Source: Serinicoccus kebangsaanensis (GTDB taxonomy: Bacteria > Actinomycetota > Actinomycetes > Actinomycetales > Dermatophilaceae). Taken from it: a stretch of 64,000 bases of DNA. The stretch is taken from assembly GCF_008919445.1 (NCBI RefSeq), contig NZ_VSLG01000010.1:1-64000 (forward strand). Direction: 5' to 3'. Below, piece by piece: positions 54,735 through 63,458 of this stretch. Position numbers and translations under genes: made by a program. Numbering within the stretch: position 1 is the stretch's first letter; each line of letters opens with the position of its first letter. The notes under the pieces were generated by a model that did no database searches, was not told the DNA's origin, and worked only from the letters and a program-made list of their open reading frames with translations.

Positions 54735-55502
54735 ATGAGGCGGATGGACGGGACCTGGCTGATCACCGGACTGAACGGCACGGTGGCGCCGAAGGTCGCC
54801 GAGCGGCTGGTCCAGCTCGGCGGCGACGTCGTCGGATGGGACCGGGGCGCCGTGCCACCGGACGACGTGGCCGCGGGTGAGGCCTACCTCGCGGCGGTCC
54901 GCCCGGCCGGCATCTTCCACCTCGGCATGGGTGCCGAGGCGTGGGCGGGGCGGCTGGCGGGGTATGCACGGGACCACGCCGTGCCCATCGTGGTCACCAG
55001 CTCGGTGTCCGTCTTCGGCGACGCGCCGGACGATCCCGACGGCCCGTTCCGCCCGGACGACGCGCCGACCGCGCGGGACGACTACGGCAGCTACAAGGCG
55101 CGCTGCGAGACGGCGGTGCGCGAGGCCCACCCGGAGGCGGTCGTCGCGCGGATCGGGTGGCAGGCCGACCCCGAGGGCCTGGGCAACAACATGGTGGCGC
55201 AGCTCGCCGCGCAGGCCGATGCCGCGGGCGGACTCGTCCGGGCCAGCAGGCTGTGGCGACCCGCGACATCGTGGATGGCGGACACGGCGGCCGCGCTGGT
55301 GGCCCTGGCGGCGTCCGATCGCTCCGGCACCGTGCACCTCGACAGCAACGCCGCCGACGGCTGGACCTTCCCGGAGATCGTCCGGTACGTCGCCCGGCAC
55401 ACGGGTCACGCGTGGACGGTGGAGGAGCACGAGGAGCTGGACCACGACACCCGCCTCATCGGCGACGAGGACCTGATCGCACCGCTCTCCGCCCGCCCGT
55501 GA
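54735..55502 (+). CDS. NAD(P)-dependent epimerase/reductase-like protein (extended SDR)
   Basis: This 255-aa extended SDR resembles RmlD/epimerase proteins. The Rossmann loop ITGLNGTVAPKVAE is near residue 8, FHLGMGAEAW near 61, VTSSVSVFGDAP near 87, and the catalytic YGSYKARCE near 118 has Tyr and Lys three apart by the usual YxxxK count. It is shorter than typical 290-320 aa. Substrate is unknown. ATG 54735 is leaderless. It converges on xylA with a 25-nt gap. Confidence 0.75.
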   Translation: MRRMDGTWLITGLNGTVAPKVAERLVQLGGDVVGWDRGAVPPDDVAAGEAYLAAVRPAGIFHLGMGAEAWAGRLAGYARDHAVPIVVTSSVSVFGDAPDDPDGPFRPDDAPTARDDYGSYKARCETAVREAHPEAVVARIGWQADPEGLGNNMVAQLAAQADAAGGLVRASRLWRPATSWMADTAAALVALAASDRSGTVHLDSNAADGWTFPEIVRYVARHTGHAWTVEEHEELDHDTRLIGDEDLIAPLSARP

Positions 55503-55527
55503 CCGAGCCGACCCGCTAGGCCCGCGG

Positions 55528-56715
55528 TCAGCGGGCGCCGAGCACGTGCTCGACGGCGAGCTGGTTGAGGCGCACGAAGCCGTAGCCGCGCTCGGCCAGG
55601 CGGTCGGACTCGGCCGCCAGCCCGTCGAAGTCGTAGCCCTCCAGCAGGGAGGCCGCGGTCTCACCCTCGTCCAGGGTGGGTCGGGCCAGCTCCGGGATGC
55701 CGGAGGCGGACATGGCCTCCTGCACCTCGGGGTCGGCGCGGAAGGCTGCTGCCCGCTCGGCCAGCAGGCGGTAGGTGGCCATGTTGGCGGCCGCCGAGGC
55801 CCAGACCCCGTCCAGGTCCTCGGTGCGGGACGGCTTGTAGTCGAAGTGGCGCGGGCCCTCGTAGCGCGGGCCGCCGGAGGGGAAGCCGTTCTCCAGGAGG
55901 TCGACGGTGAAGAAGGCCGAGAGCAGGTCGCCGTGGCCGAAGACGAGGTCCTGGTCGAACTTCGGGCCGTGCTGGCCGTTGAGATCGATGTGGAAGAGCT
56001 TGCCGGCCCACAAGGCCTGGGCGATGCCGACGGTGAAGTTGAGTCCGGCCATCTGCTCGTGCCCGACCTCGGGGTTGACCCCGACGATGTCGCCGTGCTC
56101 CAGCTGGGCGATGAGCGCCAAGGCGTGCCCGACCGTGGGCAGCATGATGTCGCCCCGCGGTTCGTTCGGCTTGGGCTCCAGGGCGATGCGCAGACCGTAG
56201 CCCTGCTCCTTGATGTAGCCGGCGACCGCGTCCAGGCCCTCGCGGTACCGCTCGTGCGCGGCGCCGTAGTCCTTGGCGCCGTCGTACTCGGCACCCTCCC
56301 GGCCGCCCCACATGACGAAGGTCTCGGCCCCCAGCTCGGCACCGAGGTCGACCTGGCGCAGCACCTTGCGCAGGGCCAGCCGGCGCACCTCCCGGTCGTT
56401 GCTCGTCAGGGCGCCGTCCTTGAAGACGGGGTGGGCGAAGGTGTTCGTGGTGACCATGGGCACGGTCAGACCGGTCTCCTGCAGCGCGGCCCGGAAGCGT
56501 GCGACCGTCTGCTCACGCTCGGCCGCCGAGGCACCGAACGGCACCAGGTCGTCGTCGTGGAAGGTGATCCCGGAGGCGCCCAGCTCGGCCAGTCGGCGCA
56601 CCGACTCGACCGGGTCCAGCGCGGGCCGGGTCGCATCGCCGAACGGGTCCTGGGCCTGCCAACCGACCGTCCACAGGCCGAAGGTGAAGTTGATCGGTGC
56701 CGCGCTGCTCGCCAT
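55528..56715 (-). CDS. xylA: Xylose isomerase
   Basis: This 395-aa enzyme converts xylose to xylulose. It matches the actinobacterial class I form in length and motifs: [10 protein letters not shown] near 10, [12 protein letters not shown] near 50 (catalytic His and Asp), [11 protein letters not shown] near 134, [10 protein letters not shown] near 180 (metal Glu), [11 protein letters not shown] near 214 and [14 protein letters not shown] near 244 (metal Asp ligands). ATG 56715 follows AGGAGG. It diverges from the sugar ABC operon. No xylB lies in view. Confidence 0.97.
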   Translation of the reverse strand: MASSAAPINFTFGLWTVGWQAQDPFGDATRPALDPVESVRRLAELGASGITFHDDDLVPFGASAAEREQTVARFRAALQETGLTVPMVTTNTFAHPVFKDGALTSNDREVRRLALRKVLRQVDLGAELGAETFVMWGGREGAEYDGAKDYGAAHERYREGLDAVAGYIKEQGYGLRIALEPKPNEPRGDIMLPTVGHALALIAQLEHGDIVGVNPEVGHEQMAGLNFTVGIAQALWAGKLFHIDLNGQHGPKFDQDLVFGHGDLLSAFFTVDLLENGFPSGGPRYEGPRHFDYKPSRTEDLDGVWASAAANMATYRLLAERAAAFRADPEVQEAMSASGIPELARPTLDEGETAASLLEGYDFDGLAAESDRLAERGYGFVRLNQLAVEHVLGAR

Positions 56716-56744
56716 GAAGACCTCCTGATTGGTTGTGTGACAAA

Positions 56745-56750
56745 ACTATA
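56745..56750 (-). promoter_or_regulatory. -10 box of xylA
   Basis: Minus-strand TATAGT lies 30 nt before the xylA ATG, leaving a short leader with AGGAGG. TTGTGTGACAA (56733-56743), with TTGT/ACAA arms, lies directly downstream and could be an operator. Confidence 0.5.
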
Positions 56751-56791
56751 GGGGGTCGCCAACGCCCGCAAGTCCCGCCGTGCCGTAACGA

Positions 56792-56838
56792 AATCGTTAT
56801 CGACATCGATTGACACCCGGGTCCTGCGATGGCAGTCT
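56792..56838 (+). promoter_or_regulatory. LacI-type operator and promoter of the xylo-oligosaccharide ABC operon
   Basis: AATCGTTATC/GACATCGATT (56792-56811) is a 20-bp palindrome with 8 of 10 pairs matching and a central CG, typical of LacI-family operators. It abuts TTGACA (56810-56815), and a -10-like CAGTCT lies 17 nt on (56833-56838). An overlapping palindrome, TAACGAAATCGTTA (56786-56799), may be a second site. The LacI gene at 62393-63397 is the likely regulator (inference). Confidence 0.62.
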
Positions 56839-56878
56839 CGGCACCACTGATCTCTCTCACCGTCGAGGAGCAACTCCC

Positions 56879-58189
56879 ATGAAGAACACCCGCACGCTGA
56901 GCCTGGTGGCCACCGGCAGCCTCGCCCTCACCCTCGCCGCGTGTGGCGGCGGAGGCGACACGGGCGGCGGCTCCGACTCCGGGGGTGAGGCCGCCGGAGG
57001 GGCGAGCACCCTGACCTGGTGGCACAACTCCAACACCGGCGAGGGTAAGGACTACTACGACCAGGTGGCCCGGGACTTCGAGGCGGCGAACGAGGGCGTC
57101 ACGGTCGAGGTCAGCGCGATGCAGCACGAGGACATGCTGACCAAGCTGGACGCGGCCTTCCAGGCGGGCGACGCGCCGGACGTCTACATGGAGCGCGGCG
57201 GCGGTGAGCTCGCCGACCACGTCGAGGCCGGTCTGACCAAGGACCTGTCCGACGAGGCGGGCGAGACCATCGAGAAGCTCGGTGGCAACGTCGCGGGCTT
57301 CCAGGTGGACGGCCAGACCTACGCGCTGCCGTTCTCGATGGGTGTGGTGGGGTTCTGGTACAACACCGAGAAGTTCGAGGAGGCCGGCATCACCGAGGCC
57401 CCGGAGACCTGGGCGCAGATGTACGACGCGATCGACACGCTCAAGCAGGCCGGGATCGACCCCATCTCGGTGGGCGCCGGGGACAAGTGGCCGGCCGCGC
57501 ACTACTGGTACCAGTTCGCCCTCCGGTCCTGCTCGCAAGAGGTCCTCGAGGGCGCGGTCACCAGCCTGGACTTCTCCGACCCCTGCTTCGTGGAGGCGGG
57601 AGAGGCCACCCAGCAGCTGGTCGACGCAGAGCCCTTCAACCGTGGCTTCCTGTCCACGCCGGCGCAGACCGGGCCCACCAGCGCCTCGGGGCTGCTGGCC
57701 ACCGGCAAGGTGGCGATGGAGATGCAGGGCCACTGGGAGCCGGGCGTGATGCAGGGACTCACCGAGGACGGTGAGGGCCTGGGTGACAAGCTCGGCTGGT
57801 TCCCGTTCCCGGCGATGGACGGCGGGGCCGGAGACCCGGCCGCCCAGCTCGGCGGCGGCGACGCGTGGGCGGTCTCCGCCGACGCCCCGGACGCCGCGGT
57901 CGACTTCGCCGAGTACCTGCTCTCCGACGAGGTCCAGAAGGGCTTCGCCGAGCTGGACATGGGGCTGCCCACCAACCCGACGGCGTCCGAGTTCGTCGGC
58001 GACCCGGCGCTGGGCTCGCTGCTCGAGGTCCGGGACGGCGCGCCCTACGTGCAGCTCTACTTCGACACCGCCTTCGGCCAGTCGGTGGGCGGGGCCATGA
58101 ACGACGCGATCGCCCTGATGTTCGCCGACCAGGCCTCTCCGCAGGAGATCGTGGACGCCACCCAGCAGGCCGCCGACGCGGAGGGCTGA
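56879..58189 (+). CDS. Sugar ABC transporter substrate-binding lipoprotein
   Basis: This 436-aa extracellular solute-binding family 1 protein has the lipobox TLAAC near residue 21 and a Gly/Ser linker. The fold has LTWWHNSNTGEGKDYYD near 44, FQAGDAPDVYMERGGGE near 98, LPFSMGVVGFWYNTEKF near 150, and GDAWAVSADAPD near 330. It captures oligosaccharide for the two downstream permeases. No ATPase gene is in the operon, so it presumably uses a shared MsiK-type ATPase. ATG 56879 follows GAGGAG. Confidence 0.92.
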   Translation: MKNTRTLSLVATGSLALTLAACGGGGDTGGGSDSGGEAAGGASTLTWWHNSNTGEGKDYYDQVARDFEAANEGVTVEVSAMQHEDMLTKLDAAFQAGDAPDVYMERGGGELADHVEAGLTKDLSDEAGETIEKLGGNVAGFQVDGQTYALPFSMGVVGFWYNTEKFEEAGITEAPETWAQMYDAIDTLKQAGIDPISVGAGDKWPAAHYWYQFALRSCSQEVLEGAVTSLDFSDPCFVEAGEATQQLVDAEPFNRGFLSTPAQTGPTSASGLLATGKVAMEMQGHWEPGVMQGLTEDGEGLGDKLGWFPFPAMDGGAGDPAAQLGGGDAWAVSADAPDAAVDFAEYLLSDEVQKGFAELDMGLPTNPTASEFVGDPALGSLLEVRDGAPYVQLYFDTAFGQSVGGAMNDAIALMFADQASPQEIVDATQQAADAEG

Positions 58190-58200
58190 ACCACCGCCTC

Positions 58201-59190
58201 ATGACCATCACCCCAGCGCTCCCCAGGGGAGCTGAGGAGAAGCAGGAGGCGCCCGCCGGCCGCACCTCGCGACCGGCGGGCGGCCGACGGCGGGACTGGC
58301 GGATGGCCCTGGAGGTCATCGGCTTCACCGCCCCGGCCCTGGCCCTCTTCCTCCTCTTCGTCGTCTGGCCGATCCTGCGTGCCGTGCAGTTCTCCGTCTA
58401 CCGGTGGAAGGGCTTCGGTCCGCTGGTCGACTTCGTGGGCCTGCAGAACTATCTCGCCGTGCTCCGCAACGAGGTGTTCACCGATGCGCTGATGCACAAC
58501 CTCATCATCGTGGTGCTCTCCATCGTGGTCCAGCTGCCCCTCGGCCTGGCCATCGCGCTGCTGCTGAACCGCAGGATGAGGGGGCAGGGGATGCTGCGCA
58601 CCATCATCTTCGTCCCCTACGTCCTGGCCGAGGTCATCGCCGGCGTCGTCTGGTTCCAGCTGCTGCAGCCGCAGTACGGCGTCGTCGACAACCTCACCGA
58701 GGCCGTCGGGCTCTCCGGTCCGGAGCAGGGCTGGCTGGGCACCCCGGGGCTGGCGCTCTACACCGTCCTGGCCGTCCTGACCTGGAAGTACCTGGGCCTC
58801 GCCGTCCTGCTGTTCCTCGCCGGCCTGCAGGGCGTCCCGGAGGAGCTCTCCGAGGCCGCCCAGATCGACGGCGCCTCCTGGTGGCAGACCCAGCGCAGGA
58901 TCACGATCCCGCTGCTCGGCCCGACCATCCGGATGTGGGCCTTCCTGTCGATGATCGGCTCGCTGCAGCTCTTCGACATGGTGTGGATCCTGACCGGGGG
59001 CGGGCCGGCCAACGCCACCACCACGATGGCCACGTTCCTGGTGAACGAGGGCACGAAGCGACAGAACTACGGCATCGCCGCGGCCGCCTCGGTGGTGCTC
59101 TTCGTGGTGGCGCTGGTGCTGGCCCTGCTCTACCAGCGGTTCATCCTGAGCCGGGACAACGACGCCTCGGACGCGAGGGAGGTGCGATGA
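58201..59190 (+). CDS. Sugar ABC transporter permease (MalF type)
   Basis: This 329-aa permease has six membrane helices. The first 35 residues are a basic, Pro-rich cytoplasmic N-terminus. The coupling loop EAAQIDGASWWQTQRRITIPLL near 220 is the EAA motif, and GGGPANATTTM near 263 is typical of the family. It forms the channel with the next protein. ATG 58201 is 11 nt after the previous stop. The gene ends in an ATGA overlap. Confidence 0.92.
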   Translation: MTITPALPRGAEEKQEAPAGRTSRPAGGRRRDWRMALEVIGFTAPALALFLLFVVWPILRAVQFSVYRWKGFGPLVDFVGLQNYLAVLRNEVFTDALMHNLIIVVLSIVVQLPLGLAIALLLNRRMRGQGMLRTIIFVPYVLAEVIAGVVWFQLLQPQYGVVDNLTEAVGLSGPEQGWLGTPGLALYTVLAVLTWKYLGLAVLLFLAGLQGVPEELSEAAQIDGASWWQTQRRITIPLLGPTIRMWAFLSMIGSLQLFDMVWILTGGGPANATTTMATFLVNEGTKRQNYGIAAAASVVLFVVALVLALLYQRFILSRDNDASDAREVR

Positions 59191-60053
59191 GCACGGCAGC
59201 GACGCTGCGACGCGGTCGCCCCCGGGAGGGGAGCGGGCGCAGCGAGGGCGGCCCGGTGGTCTACCTCGTCGCGCTGCTCGTGGTCGCGGTCACCCTCGGA
59301 CCGGTCCTGTATGCCGTCCTCGGCGGCTTCCGCACCAACGCGCAGCTGGCGGCGTCGCCGGCGGGGCTGCCCGACCCCTGGGTCCTGGACAACTACCGGG
59401 GAGTCCTCGCCAGCCGCGACTTCTGGGCCTACGCCCTCAACTCCACGGTCGTCGCGGTGATCACGACCGCGGTCACGGTGGTCTTCGGCCTGATGGCGGC
59501 CTACCCGCTCGCGCGCTACCACTTCCGCTGGCGCGAGCCGCTGTTCATGGTCTTCGTCGTGGGCCTGCTGTTCCCGGCCACCGTCGCCATCATCCCGCTG
59601 TTCATCCTGGTCACCCGCGATCTCCAGCTCGGCAACACCTGGTGGGGCGTGGCCCTGCCGCAGGCGGCGTTCGCGCTGCCGATGACCATCGTGATCCTGC
59701 GCCCGTTCCTCATGGCGATCCCGCGGGAGATGGAGGAGGCCGCCCTGATCGACGGGGCCAGCCGGCTGCAGTTCTTCTGGCGGATCCTGCTGCCGCTGTC
59801 CGGGCCGGGGATGGTCACGGTCGGCGTGCTGGCCTTCGTCGGGTCGTGGAACGCCTACCTGCTGCCGTTGCTGCTGCTGCAGGGCGACATGAAGACGCTG
59901 CCGCTGGGCGTGGCCGACTTCTCCTCGCAGTACTCCTCCGACACCGCGGGCGTCTTCGCCTTCACCACCCTGGCGATGGTGCCCGCGCTGATCTTCTTCC
60001 TCGCGATGCAGCGACGGATCGTCAGCGGCCTCCAAGGGGCCGTGAAGGGTTGA
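59187..60053 (+). CDS. Sugar ABC transporter permease (MalG type)
   Basis: This 288-aa permease has six helices. It shows the ALNSTVVAVITTAVTVVFGLMAAYPLARY region near 84, PRFLMAIPREMEEAALIDGAS-type EAA loop near 190, and FVGSWNAYLLPLLLL near 222, as in MalG-class subunits. ATG 59187 overlaps the MalF-type stop by 4 nt. The GH3 gene follows after 37 nt. Confidence 0.92.
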   Translation: MSTAATLRRGRPREGSGRSEGGPVVYLVALLVVAVTLGPVLYAVLGGFRTNAQLAASPAGLPDPWVLDNYRGVLASRDFWAYALNSTVVAVITTAVTVVFGLMAAYPLARYHFRWREPLFMVFVVGLLFPATVAIIPLFILVTRDLQLGNTWWGVALPQAAFALPMTIVILRPFLMAIPREMEEAALIDGASRLQFFWRILLPLSGPGMVTVGVLAFVGSWNAYLLPLLLLQGDMKTLPLGVADFSSQYSSDTAGVFAFTTLAMVPALIFFLAMQRRIVSGLQGAVKG

Positions 60054-60090
60054 CGCCCGTCCTGCCACCACCACGACAGAAAGGACCACC

Positions 60091-62400
60091 ATGCCTGACG
60101 CCACCTCGGTCGCCGAGCAGCGGAGCACCGTCGAGCGGCCCCGGACGCAGGACCGCCCGACCGACCCCGCGACGATCCTGGCCGCGATGAGCCTGGAGGA
60201 GAAGCTGGCCCAGATCGTCGGCTTCTGGGACAAGGGCGACGGGGACGCGGTGGCACCGCTCCAGGGGGACTTCGGTGCCGCACCTGAGCTCTACGAGGTG
60301 GCCCGGCACGGGCTGGGCCACCTGACCCGGGTCTACGGCACCACCCCGGTCGACCCGGTCGAGCGGGCCAGGTGGCTGTGGGAGTTCCAGCGCTGGATCG
60401 TTCGGAGCTCGCGCCTGGGCATACCGGCCCTGGTGCACGAGGAGTGCCTCACCGGGCTGTCCGCCTGGCGGGCGGCGACCTTCCCCACCCCGCTGGCCTG
60501 GGGCGCGTCCTTCGACCCCGACCTGGTCCGGGACATGGCGGCCTCCATCGGCCGGTCCATGCGCGAGCTGGGGGTGCACCAGGGGCTGGCTCCCGTGCTC
60601 GACGTCATCCGGGACCCGCGCTGGGGCCGCGTCGAGGAGGCCATCTCCGAGGACCCCTACCTCGTGGCCACCGTCGGCACGAGCTACGTCGAAGGGCTGC
60701 AGTCCGAGGGCGTCCACGCCACCCTCAAGCACTTCGTCGGCTACTCGGCCTCGCAGGCGGGCCGCAACTTCGCCCCGGTCCACGCCGGTCCCCGCGAGGT
60801 GGCGGACGTCCTGCTGCCGCCGTTCGAGATGGCGGTCCTCGAGGGTGGGGTCCGGTCGGTGATGCACTCCTACGCGGAGATCGACGGCGTGCCGGTCGCC
60901 GCGGACCCGTCCCTGCTCACCGGGGTGCTGCGGGAGTCGTGGGGTTTCGACGGCACCGTGGTGGCCGACTACTTCGGGGTGGCCTTCCTCCACCTGCTCC
61001 ACCACGTGGCCGGCGACCTGGGCGAGGCCGCGGGTCAGGCGCTGGCGGCCGGCGTCGACGTCGAGCTGCCGACCGGCGACGCCTACCTCGCCCCGCTGGC
61101 CGCCGCCGTCCGGGACGGTGCGGTCGAGGAGTCCCTGGTGGACCGCGCCTGCCTGCGGGCGCTGCAGCAGAAGGCCGAGCTCGGGCTGCTCGGCCAGACC
61201 TTCGAGGACGACCCCCCGTCCGCGGTCGACCTGGACGGGCCGGAGCACCGTGCCCTGGCGGCCCGGCTCGCGGAGGAGTCGGTGGTGCTCCTGGCGAACG
61301 ACGGCACGCTGCCGCTGACGGAGCCGGGCGAGGTCGCGGTGATCGGGCCCAACGCGGACCGCCTGGAGGCGCTCTTCGGCTGCTACTCCTTCGTCAACCA
61401 CGTCATCCCCCAGCACCCGGGCACCGAGGCCGGGATCGTGGCGTCGACCGTGCGTGAGGCCCTCGGGCGGGAGTGGGACGGCGCCCGGACCAGGTATGCC
61501 CAGGGCTGCGACGTGGACAGTGACGACACCTCGGGCTTCGGGGCCGCGGTCGCGGCCGCGAGCGAGGCGGAGGTCGCCGTGCTCGTGGTGGGCGACCACT
61601 CGGGGTTGTTCGGGCGCGGCACCTCGGGCGAGGGCTGCGACCGGGACGACCTGGAGCTGCCCGGCGTGCAGCGCCAGCTCGTCGAGGCGGTCCTCGCCAC
61701 CGGCCGGCCGGTCGTGCTGGTGCTGCTGACCGGCCGGCCCTACGCCGTGGACTGGGCGCTGGACTCCTGCGCGGCGGTGGTGCAGGCCTTCTTCCCGGGG
61801 GAGGAGGGGGCCGGGGCCATGGCCGGTGTGCTCTCCGGCAGGGTCAACCCCTCGGGGCGGCTGCCGGTGAGCCTGCCGCGCTCCGCCGGGAGCCAGCCCT
61901 ACTCCTACCTCCACCCCTCCCTAGGTGGGGACACCGACGTCACCAACCTGTCCAGCAGGCCCGCGCTGCCCTTCGGGCACGGCCTGTCCTACACCAGCTT
62001 CGAGCACTCGGACCTGGTGGTGCGCGGGGAGGGCGTGGATGCCGGGCTGGAGGTCTCGGTGCGGGTCACGAACTCGGGCGCGCGTGCGGGCGACGACGTC
62101 CTCCAGGTCTACGTGCAGGACCTGGTGGGCTCGGTCACCCGCCCGGTGGCGCAGCTGGCCGGCTATGCCCGGGTGAGGCTGCAGGCGGGGGAGTCCCGCA
62201 CCGTGACGCTGTCCGTCCCGAGCAGCCGGCTGGCCTTCACCGCCCGTGACGGGCGGAGGGTGGTCGAGCCGGGGGAGTTCGAGGTGTGGGTCGGGGCGTC
62301 GGTGCAGGACCGCACCCTGGGGCACGTGGTGAGCCTCTGTGGCGAGGTGCACGAGGTCTCCCTGCAGGACCCGCGCCGCTCGACGGTCTCCGTCAGCTGA
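60091..62400 (+). CDS. GH3 family beta-xylosidase/beta-glucosidase
   Basis: This 769-aa glycosidase cleaves imported beta-linked oligosaccharides. It has the GH3 N-terminal barrel (MSLEEKLAQIVGFWDKG near 31, KHFVGYSASQAGRN near 212) with nucleophile Asp293 in GTVVADYFGVA. A C-terminal alpha/beta domain follows (VVLLANDGTLPL near 394, FGRGTSGEGCDRDDLELP near 510) and a fibronectin-III-like end (VSVRVTNSGARAGDDVLQ near 653). No signal peptide is seen, so it acts in the cytoplasm. The xylan context favours xylosidase. ATG 60091 follows GAAAGGACC. It overlaps the convergent LacI gene by 8 nt. Confidence 0.9.
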   Translation: MPDATSVAEQRSTVERPRTQDRPTDPATILAAMSLEEKLAQIVGFWDKGDGDAVAPLQGDFGAAPELYEVARHGLGHLTRVYGTTPVDPVERARWLWEFQRWIVRSSRLGIPALVHEECLTGLSAWRAATFPTPLAWGASFDPDLVRDMAASIGRSMRELGVHQGLAPVLDVIRDPRWGRVEEAISEDPYLVATVGTSYVEGLQSEGVHATLKHFVGYSASQAGRNFAPVHAGPREVADVLLPPFEMAVLEGGVRSVMHSYAEIDGVPVAADPSLLTGVLRESWGFDGTVVADYFGVAFLHLLHHVAGDLGEAAGQALAAGVDVELPTGDAYLAPLAAAVRDGAVEESLVDRACLRALQQKAELGLLGQTFEDDPPSAVDLDGPEHRALAARLAEESVVLLANDGTLPLTEPGEVAVIGPNADRLEALFGCYSFVNHVIPQHPGTEAGIVASTVREALGREWDGARTRYAQGCDVDSDDTSGFGAAVAAASEAEVAVLVVGDHSGLFGRGTSGEGCDRDDLELPGVQRQLVEAVLATGRPVVLVLLTGRPYAVDWALDSCAAVVQAFFPGEEGAGAMAGVLSGRVNPSGRLPVSLPRSAGSQPYSYLHPSLGGDTDVTNLSSRPALPFGHGLSYTSFEHSDLVVRGEGVDAGLEVSVRVTNSGARAGDDVLQVYVQDLVGSVTRPVAQLAGYARVRLQAGESRTVTLSVPSSRLAFTARDGRRVVEPGEFEVWVGASVQDRTLGHVVSLCGEVHEVSLQDPRRSTVSVS

Positions 62401-63397
62401 GCACGCGGGTGGAGGCCCGCTCGACCAGTCGGGTCTCCAGCCGCACGTGCGGGCGCTCGGGCACCCTCCCGGCGAGCAGCTCGAGCAGCATCCGCAGGGC
62501 GGTGCTGCCGATCTCCCGCAGCGGCTGGGCCACCGTGGTCAAGGGTGGCTGGGACAGGGCGGACTCCGGGATGTTGTCGAAGCCGACGACGGACAGGTCG
62601 TCCGGGACGCCCAGCCCCAGCTCACCCGCCACCGTCATGGTCCGCAGCGCCATCAGGTCGTTGGCCGCGACGACGGCGGTGGGCCGGTCCCGGCGGTCCA
62701 GCAGCAGCCGTGCCGGGCCGTCGGCGGACTCGGCGCGGTAGGAGCCGGTGGCGAGCAGGGTCTCGTCGATCTCCAGCCCGGCGTCGGCCATGGCGGCGCG
62801 GAAGCCCTGCTCGCGCAGCCGCGCGGACTCCAGGTCCTCACGACCACGGATCATGCCGATCCGGGTGTGCCCGCAGGAGATGAGGTGCTCGGTGGCGCTC
62901 CGGGCGCCGGCCACGTTGTCCGAGTAGACGGAGGGGATGTCGCTGGTCCCCGTGTGCGGGTCGATGGCGACGACGGGGATGGATCCTCCGGTGGCCACGA
63001 CCGTGGGGGTGACGATGATCGCTCCGTCGATGAGCGTGCCCCCGAGCCTGCTCAGCGAGCGGCGCTCCCAGCCGACGCTGGTCCCCTGGGTCGCCCCGGC
63101 GAAGGCGAGCAGCTCGTAGCCGCTGTCGAGGACGGACTCCGAGACCCCCTTGAGCAGCTCGGTGCTGAACGGCTCGAACTCCGCCACCAGCACACCGATG
63201 ATGTTCGTCCGGGTGCTCCTCAGGCTCTGTGCGCCCAGGCTGGCCTGGTAGCCCAGCTGCTCGATGACCTCCTGGACCCGCGAGCTGGTGGCGGCGGACA
63301 CGCCATACCGGTTGTTGACCACCTTGGACACGGTGGCGACCGAGACTCCCGCGGTCCGGGCGACGTCCTCCATCCGGACGCGACCGTTCGTGTGCAT
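62393..63397 (-). CDS. LacI-family transcriptional regulator
   Basis: This 334-aa repressor has the LacI HTH (MEDVARTAGVSVATVSKVVNN, residues 9-29) followed by VQEVIEQLGYQASLGAQSLR, the hinge. The sugar-binding core spans about 65-334 (NIIGVLVAEFEPF, ATEHLISCGHTRIGMI, AVVAANDLMALR). It probably controls the xylose/xylan genes through the palindrome at 56792. ATG 63397 lies 6 nt from minus-strand TAGATT (63409-63404), a leaderless start. It converges on the GH3 gene with an 8-nt overlap. Confidence 0.93.
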   Translation of the reverse strand: MHTNGRVRMEDVARTAGVSVATVSKVVNNRYGVSAATSSRVQEVIEQLGYQASLGAQSLRSTRTNIIGVLVAEFEPFSTELLKGVSESVLDSGYELLAFAGATQGTSVGWERRSLSRLGGTLIDGAIIVTPTVVATGGSIPVVAIDPHTGTSDIPSVYSDNVAGARSATEHLISCGHTRIGMIRGREDLESARLREQGFRAAMADAGLEIDETLLATGSYRAESADGPARLLLDRRDRPTAVVAANDLMALRTMTVAGELGLGVPDDLSVVGFDNIPESALSQPPLTTVAQPLREIGSTALRMLLELLAGRVPERPHVRLETRLVERASTRVLS

Positions 63398-63415
63398 CAG
63401 GTCAATCTACCGGCC

Positions 63416-63451
63416 GCACCGCGGGCCGGGAGCGATCCTGGCCCGCGGTGC
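63416..63451 (-). terminator. Terminator after the xylanase gene
   Basis: GCACCGCGGGCC (63416-63427) and GGCCCGCGGTGC (63440-63451) are perfect 12-bp arms with a 12-nt loop. It lies 7 nt after the xylanase stop and before the LacI promoter, so it separates the two minus-strand genes. Confidence 0.75.
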
Positions 63452-63458
63452 GCCGTCG

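Noticed and set aside
51884-54781. A 965-codon minus-strand frame covering the PLP enzyme and transporter
   Set aside because: Codons before 53314 are the shifted frame of the GPH transporter. The real enzyme start overlaps the transporter stop by 4 nt.
55512-55535. CCCGCT/AGCGGG hairpin as a terminator between the epimerase-like gene and xylA
   Set aside because: Arms are only 6 bp and one arm lies inside the xylA coding end, so support is too weak.
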